Positions 59,939 to 64,000 of a stretch of 64,000 nucleotides of DNA are shown in pieces (the first letter of the stretch is position 1; the number at the start of each line of letters is the position of its first letter). Under the pieces are notes generated by a model. It had not been told where the DNA came from. It did no database searches and worked only from the letters and a program-made list of their open reading frames with translations. The DNA comes from Pseudomonas jinjuensis. GTDB lineage: Bacteria > Pseudomonadota > Gammaproteobacteria > Pseudomonadales > Pseudomonadaceae. Made by a program: the position numbers and the translations under genes. The DNA is taken from the NCBI RefSeq assembly GCF_900103845.1, contig NZ_FNIJ01000009.1, positions 113,927 to 177,926 on the forward strand. The letters run 5' to 3'.

Positions 59939-61402
59939 TCAATCCTTCTGGCTGACGAAGCCCGGCATGTTGTCGAACAGCGAGGTCAGGCTGTCGCTGG
60001 TGTTCTTCAACTGGCCGACCAGGGCGTCCATGGCGTTGAACTGCTTGTACAGGCGCTCGCTGAGCGCGGTCATCCGTGCGGTCAGGTCCTCCTTCTGCTT
60101 GTCGACCTTGTCCAGGGTCGCCTGCAGAGCGTCGGTGCGCAGTTCGAGAATGCCATCGCCATCGGTATAGGCCTTGAGCTTGTTGCCCAAACGCGTCGCC
60201 AGCCCATCGTCACCGGTGAAATAGCCGGCAATGCCGTCGAAATTGCTGGTAACCGCCTTGCCCAGCTTGTCCGAGTCGACCTTCAGAGTGCCATCCTGCT
60301 GGGTGGTCACGCCGAGGTCGGCGAGGCCGCGGATCACACCGTCGCCCTGCACGGAAACCAGTTCGTTGCGGATGGTGTTGACCAGCGAACGCACCGAGCT
60401 GTCGCCGACCAGATCGCCAGTCACCGGAGCATCAGTCTCGTTGACCACGGTAACCTTGGTAGCGGAGTTGATGTAGTTGATCAGCACGTTGTAGGCATCG
60501 ACGAACTTCTGCACGTTGCCCTTCACGCCGGCCTGGTCCTGGGCCACGGTCAGCGTACTGCTGCCGGTCGCCTTGAGGTCGATGCTTACGCCGCTGATGC
60601 GGTTGCCGATGGTGTTGGAATCGGACGTGACGCTCAGGCCATCGATCTTCAGCTTGGCGCTCTGCGCCGTGGTGAGGACCTTGCCCGCCTCGTCGTATGC
60701 CTTCAGCGCGGCCTGGTAATCGGCGTCGTCGACGCCATCGGGATAGTCCGCGGAGTCGGGGGCGACCGCATTGCCGCTGAACGCCAGCTTGCTCAGCGAG
60801 GTGGTGCCGTCTTCATCGCCGGCACCGGTGACATCCACGCTGATGTCGTTGCCGTCACCCTGCTTGGCGCCGGTCAGCACCAGGCGCGAGCCATGGTCGT
60901 CGGTGACGATATTGGCGCTGACGCCTGCCGCGGCCTTGTTGATCGCATCGCGGATGCCGGACAGGGTGTTGTTGGTCGAGTCGATCTTCAGTTCGAGGAT
61001 CTGCTCGCTGCCGACCTTGATCGACAGCGTGCCGCTGGAGAGCTTCTTGTCATCGCCCGACGGCACCGCCGCCAGCGCCACCTTGCTGGGGCTGGCGAGC
61101 TGGGAGACTTCCAGCTGGTAGGTGCCGGACGGCGCGCTCTGGCTGGCCGTGGCGGTGAATACCTTGGTGTCGGAAGAAGTCGCCGTGCGGGCGAGGAACT
61201 GCGACGGGCTGTTGAGCGCCACCAGAGCGCTCTGGAAGGTGCTGATCGCGCCCTTCAGCTGCCCGAGGGCGGTGAGCTGGGTGGTGGTGGTCTTCTCCAG
61301 CTTGGCGAGCTGGTTCTGCTTCGGCGCCTGCTCGGCACCGACGATGGCCGTGACCATGCTGTCGATGTCCATGCCCGAGCCGATACCGGTAATGCCAGCC
61401 AT
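59939..61402 (-). CDS. fliD: Flagellar filament cap protein FliD
   Basis: The 487-residue protein begins MAGITGIGSGMDIDSMVTAI, the conserved FliD start, with an N-terminal coiled coil (LAKLEKTTTTQLTALGQLKG) and the C-terminal coil (ARMTALSERLYKQFNAMDAL). It caps the filament and guides flagellin assembly. A sigma-54-like site lies just upstream. Confidence 0.96.
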   Translation of the reverse strand: MAGITGIGSGMDIDSMVTAIVGAEQAPKQNQLAKLEKTTTTQLTALGQLKGAISTFQSALVALNSPSQFLARTATSSDTKVFTATASQSAPSGTYQLEVSQLASPSKVALAAVPSGDDKKLSSGTLSIKVGSEQILELKIDSTNNTLSGIRDAINKAAAGVSANIVTDDHGSRLVLTGAKQGDGNDISVDVTGAGDEDGTTSLSKLAFSGNAVAPDSADYPDGVDDADYQAALKAYDEAGKVLTTAQSAKLKIDGLSVTSDSNTIGNRISGVSIDLKATGSSTLTVAQDQAGVKGNVQKFVDAYNVLINYINSATKVTVVNETDAPVTGDLVGDSSVRSLVNTIRNELVSVQGDGVIRGLADLGVTTQQDGTLKVDSDKLGKAVTSNFDGIAGYFTGDDGLATRLGNKLKAYTDGDGILELRTDALQATLDKVDKQKEDLTARMTALSERLYKQFNAMDALVGQLKNTSDSLTSLFDNMPGFVSQKD

Positions 61403-61452
61403 TGCGCTCCTCCGTCAAAGAATCGTCTGGATCGGTGATTTCCAACCGATGA

Positions 61453-61468
61453 GACAAGAACCATGCCA
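61453..61468 (-). promoter_or_regulatory. Sigma-54-like promoter of fliDST
   Basis: Minus strand TGGCATGGTTCTTGTC: perfect -24 half, -12 reads TTGT rather than TTGC. About 50-60 nt before fliD and overlapping the end of flaG. RpoN/FleQ control of fliD is known in Pseudomonas. Confidence 0.5.
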
Positions 61469-61469
61469 G

Positions 61470-61805
61470 CTACGCATGCGCCTCGAACATCAGGCTGCGC
61501 AGCTCCTTCAATCGCTCCGCCAGGCGCAGGGCTTCCTCCGAGGGAATCTGCCGCACCAGGTCGCCGGAATCGCGGTCGATCACCTTGATCACCACCTGGC
61601 CGCTGGCTTCGTCGACGCTGAAATCGAGATTGCGCTGCAGGCTCTGCACGAAGGAGGAAATGCTCGTGACCGCCGAATCCAGGCGATCCCGTGAAATCGA
61701 TGCGTCCTCCTGCCGGGGCAAGGAGGATTGCCGGGAGCTGTCGCCGGCCAGGCTACGAGTGCCGGGCAACGACGAAGACGTGGAAGCGATTTTCGAAATA
61801 TCCAT
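61470..61805 (-). CDS. flaG: FlaG-family protein
   Basis: The 111-residue protein has a Ser-rich N-terminal half and the FlaG domain (RNLDFSVDEASGQVVIKVID, DLVRQIPSEEALRLAERLKE). FlaG lies between fliC and fliD in polar-flagellated bacteria and influences filament length. Precise action unknown. Confidence 0.92.
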   Translation of the reverse strand: MDISKIASTSSSLPGTRSLAGDSSRQSSLPRQEDASISRDRLDSAVTSISSFVQSLQRNLDFSVDEASGQVVIKVIDRDSGDLVRQIPSEEALRLAERLKELRSLMFEAHA

Positions 61806-61824
61806 GTCCTTCCCTCACACGAGC

Positions 61825-61856
61825 AAAAAAGGAGGAAGGGCATGGCCCTTCCTCCT
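61825..61856 (-). terminator. Rho-independent terminator of fliC
   Basis: On the minus strand a perfect 12-bp stem AGGAGGAAGGGC / GCCCTTCCTCCT with a 3-nt loop is followed by TTTTT. It lies 24 nt past the fliC stop. Confidence 0.93.
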
Positions 61857-61880
61857 GACGCTTATCGCGAGCTTCCTGCC

Positions 61881-63830
61881 TTACTGCAGCAGGGAGAGAA
61901 CCGCCTGCGGCAGCTGCTTGGCCTGGGCGAGGATCGCGGTGCCGGCCTGTTGCAGCACCTGGTTCTTCGACAGGTTGGCGGTTTCCGAGGCGTAGTCGGT
62001 GTCCTTGATCCGGCTGCGGGCAGCGGAGGCGTTTTCCGAGATGTTCTGCAGGTTGTTGATGGTGTTCTCGAAGCGGTTCTGCACCGCACCGAGGTCGGCG
62101 CGCTGGGAGTCGATACCGGCCAGGGCGTTGTCGATCACGGCGATGGCGCGCTGGGCGCCGTCGGCGGAGGAGATGTCGACTTCGCTGACGGAGTTCTTGG
62201 TGGCGCTGGCGGAACCGAAGAGTTCGTGGCCGCCGGGGACGCCGGTGATGGTCACGTCGTCACCAGTAGAATTGCCGCCGCTCACCGCAGTGTTAGTAGT
62301 GGTATAGGTGTCATCATTCTTCAACTTATTGAAGGTGAGAGTTACGCTGCCTTGGCTAGAAGAGGCGGTACCATTAGCAATTATCCCCCCAACAGTTCCA
62401 AACGTGATATCACCGCCGTTGGCCGATCGAATAGTGTTCTTAGAGGTATCTATAATCAAAGCACCAGTTTTATCCTGCTCTTTGATGGCCGCAAGTAAAT
62501 CATCCGTGCCAGTGAAAGCTTTATCCCCGGTATAACTAGACAAATCAATTGTCAGTTCGCCATAAGCAGCATTAGCAACTTTAATCTCGGTCAAAGTGAA
62601 CTTTGCGGGATCCTTAGTTACATCAGGAGTACCACCCTGAACATAGGCAACATCTGACAGTTTCACTTCGTTGAAGTGCTGGACGGCGTTCGTGGTCGGA
62701 GCGGATATCGCATAGCTCTCCGGCGAGTTGAGCTGCACATAGCCCACCACCGTTTTGCCCTCAGTATCAGCCACCGCGGTTTTTGGACCAAAGTTGCCGG
62801 AAGCATCCTGCACTTGCACACTTACGCCGACCTGATTGTTGGTGCTCTTGCCGAAAGAAACGTTCTCGCCGGTGGAAGATTCGATGGTCAGCTTACCGTC
62901 AGTGGACAGGTTGGCCTTCAGGCCCAGCTTGGCGGCGTTGGAATTGAGCTGCTGCGCCAGGTTCTCGGTGGAGGTGACGCCCACCAGGTTGACGGTGGCG
63001 GCGTTCTCGCCGCTGCCGACCTTGATGGTGAAATCGGCGGACTGGCCAGCTGTAGCATTCACTTCGGCAGTGAACACTGTGCGCGCGGTGGCGGTCAGTC
63101 CCGGCAGCGCGCCGTTGAACTTGCCGGCCAGGGTCTTGGCGCTGTCATCAGCAGCAACGTGCACGGAGGTGGAAACGCCACCACCCACTACAGACAGATT
63201 CCGATCGGTGAAGGCGGCGCTGGCATCAGCAACGACGCTGGCGGTACGGGTCGACAGGTTGTCTGCAGTCGGCACGCCGCTGGTGGCCGCAGCATTGGTC
63301 TTGCTACCAGTCTGGTAGGAACCGATAGCACTGGCCGAAGCGTTCTTCACGGTAACGTCGATGGTTTCGTAGGCGTTGGAACCAACCTGGAAGCTGGAGG
63401 TACCGAAGGAGCCATCCATCAGCTTGCGGCCACCGAAGGTGGTGGTTTCGGCGATACGGGTCAGTTCGCTCTGCAGCGCGGAAACTTCCTTCTGCAGGGA
63501 AGCGCGGTCGGCGTCGCTGTTGGAGCCGTTGGCGGACTGGATAGCCAGGTCGCGCATGCGCTGCAGCAGGTTGGTGGACTGCTGCAGGGCGCCTTCAGCG
63601 GTCTGCGACAGGGAGATGCCGTCGTTGGCGTTGCGTACCGCCACGCCCAGGCCGCTGATCTGGTTGGTCAGACGGTTGGAAATCTGCAGGCCTGCGGCAT
63701 CGTCCTTGGCGCTGTTGATGCGCGAACCGGTGGACAGACGCTCCAGCGAAGTGCTCAGCGCGCTGGAAGTGGTGGACAGGTTGCGCTGGGTGTTCAGGGA
63801 GGCAATGTTCGTGTTGACGGTAAGGGCCAT
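61881..63830 (-). CDS. fliC: Flagellin FliC
   Basis: The 649-residue flagellin has the conserved N-terminal coil ([40 protein letters not shown]) and C-terminal coil ([20 protein letters not shown] ending [11 protein letters not shown]). The central domains (about 180-520) are variable and form the filament surface; the DNA for this part (about 62280-62690) is clearly AT-richer, as expected of exchanged flagellin cores. It is longer than the 394-488 residues of P. aeruginosa types. Driven by FliA. Confidence 0.97.
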   Translation of the reverse strand: MALTVNTNIASLNTQRNLSTTSSALSTSLERLSTGSRINSAKDDAAGLQISNRLTNQISGLGVAVRNANDGISLSQTAEGALQQSTNLLQRMRDLAIQSANGSNSDADRASLQKEVSALQSELTRIAETTTFGGRKLMDGSFGTSSFQVGSNAYETIDVTVKNASASAIGSYQTGSKTNAAATSGVPTADNLSTRTASVVADASAAFTDRNLSVVGGGVSTSVHVAADDSAKTLAGKFNGALPGLTATARTVFTAEVNATAGQSADFTIKVGSGENAATVNLVGVTSTENLAQQLNSNAAKLGLKANLSTDGKLTIESSTGENVSFGKSTNNQVGVSVQVQDASGNFGPKTAVADTEGKTVVGYVQLNSPESYAISAPTTNAVQHFNEVKLSDVAYVQGGTPDVTKDPAKFTLTEIKVANAAYGELTIDLSSYTGDKAFTGTDDLLAAIKEQDKTGALIIDTSKNTIRSANGGDITFGTVGGIIANGTASSSQGSVTLTFNKLKNDDTYTTTNTAVSGGNSTGDDVTITGVPGGHELFGSASATKNSVSEVDISSADGAQRAIAVIDNALAGIDSQRADLGAVQNRFENTINNLQNISENASAARSRIKDTDYASETANLSKNQVLQQAGTAILAQAKQLPQAVLSLLQ

Positions 63831-63922
63831 GGCGGTCTCCTTCAGAGGTCCTGTTTGATGCCTGAGCTCGCGATATCTCGGCCTGCTTGCTCAGGTATCC
63901 CAAGAATTCGCATTCATCCTTC

Positions 63923-63949
63923 TTATCGGCGCCGGTTCGTGGATCTTTA
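63923..63949 (-). promoter_or_regulatory. Sigma-28 (FliA) promoter of fliC
   Basis: Minus strand TAAA-N15-GCCGATAA, an exact match to the FliA consensus with the ideal spacer, about 95-115 nt before the fliC start. The sigma factor itself is encoded at 18760-19506. Confidence 0.93.
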
Positions 63950-64000
63950 GCGAAATTGCTTGCTTTTTTCTTTCGCTGTCGGTGGGCGGCCGATTCAACA

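Overview
The window is a GC-rich, densely coded chromosomal segment from a gammaproteobacterium, almost certainly a Pseudomonas. The evidence is the polar-flagellum and chemotaxis cluster with FleQ, FleSR, FleN, FlhF, MotCD and ParC/ParP, the neighbouring ccm cytochrome c maturation operon, and the many Pseudomonas-type REP palindromes. The hptB-hsbR-hsbA block between fliK and fliJ is the arrangement I recall from P. putida/P. fluorescens-type genomes rather than P. aeruginosa. Species cannot be fixed from sequence reading alone.

Almost everything is transcribed on the minus strand, so the gene order reads from high to low coordinates. From 64000 down to 57469 lie fliC (with an exact sigma-28 promoter), flaG, fliD, fliS, fliT and the master regulator fleQ. 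FleS/fleR follow (57090-54485) behind a sigma-54 promoter. In Pseudomonas fleR is normally followed directly by fliE. Here about 10.4 kb with three tandem paralogous genes for large (about 960 aa) multicopper oxidases (54052-44252) sits between them. Each has its own leader and hairpin terminator, and the three upstream regions share conserved blocks. The fliEFGHIJ operon (43780-38073) then starts at a sigma-54 promoter. It is followed by hsbA, hsbR and hptB, fliK, a REP-associated tyrosine transposase flanked by REPs, and fliLMNOPQR-flhB (33268-27771).

Between flhB and flhA (27304-24143) is an accessory island: a RIO-type kinase, a SAM methyltransferase, an unknown small protein and a GIY-YIG-like nuclease gene lying between 46-bp direct repeats. 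Next come flhA, flhF, fleN, fliA, cheY, cheZ, cheA, cheB, motC, motD, parC, parP, cheW and a DUF2802 protein (23858-9867), a tightly overlapping core for type III export control, polar placement, chemotaxis signalling and the second stator.

The left end holds a plus-strand operon of a CHASE2 membrane sensor, a small secreted protein and an M48 lipoprotein protease (6653-9860), a degenerate receiver protein, a decayed autotransporter gene, a FliK-like/FlhB-C-like pair, and the divergent ccmABCDE-ccmF' operon cut by the window edge.

Points most worth checking are the triple multicopper oxidase array inside the flagellar regulon with its shared palindromic regulatory blocks, the Asn in place of the phospho-acceptor Asp in HsbR, the tandem repeated motif in the CheA linker, the RAYT/REP system, and the repeat-bounded nuclease insertion abutting the flhA promoter.
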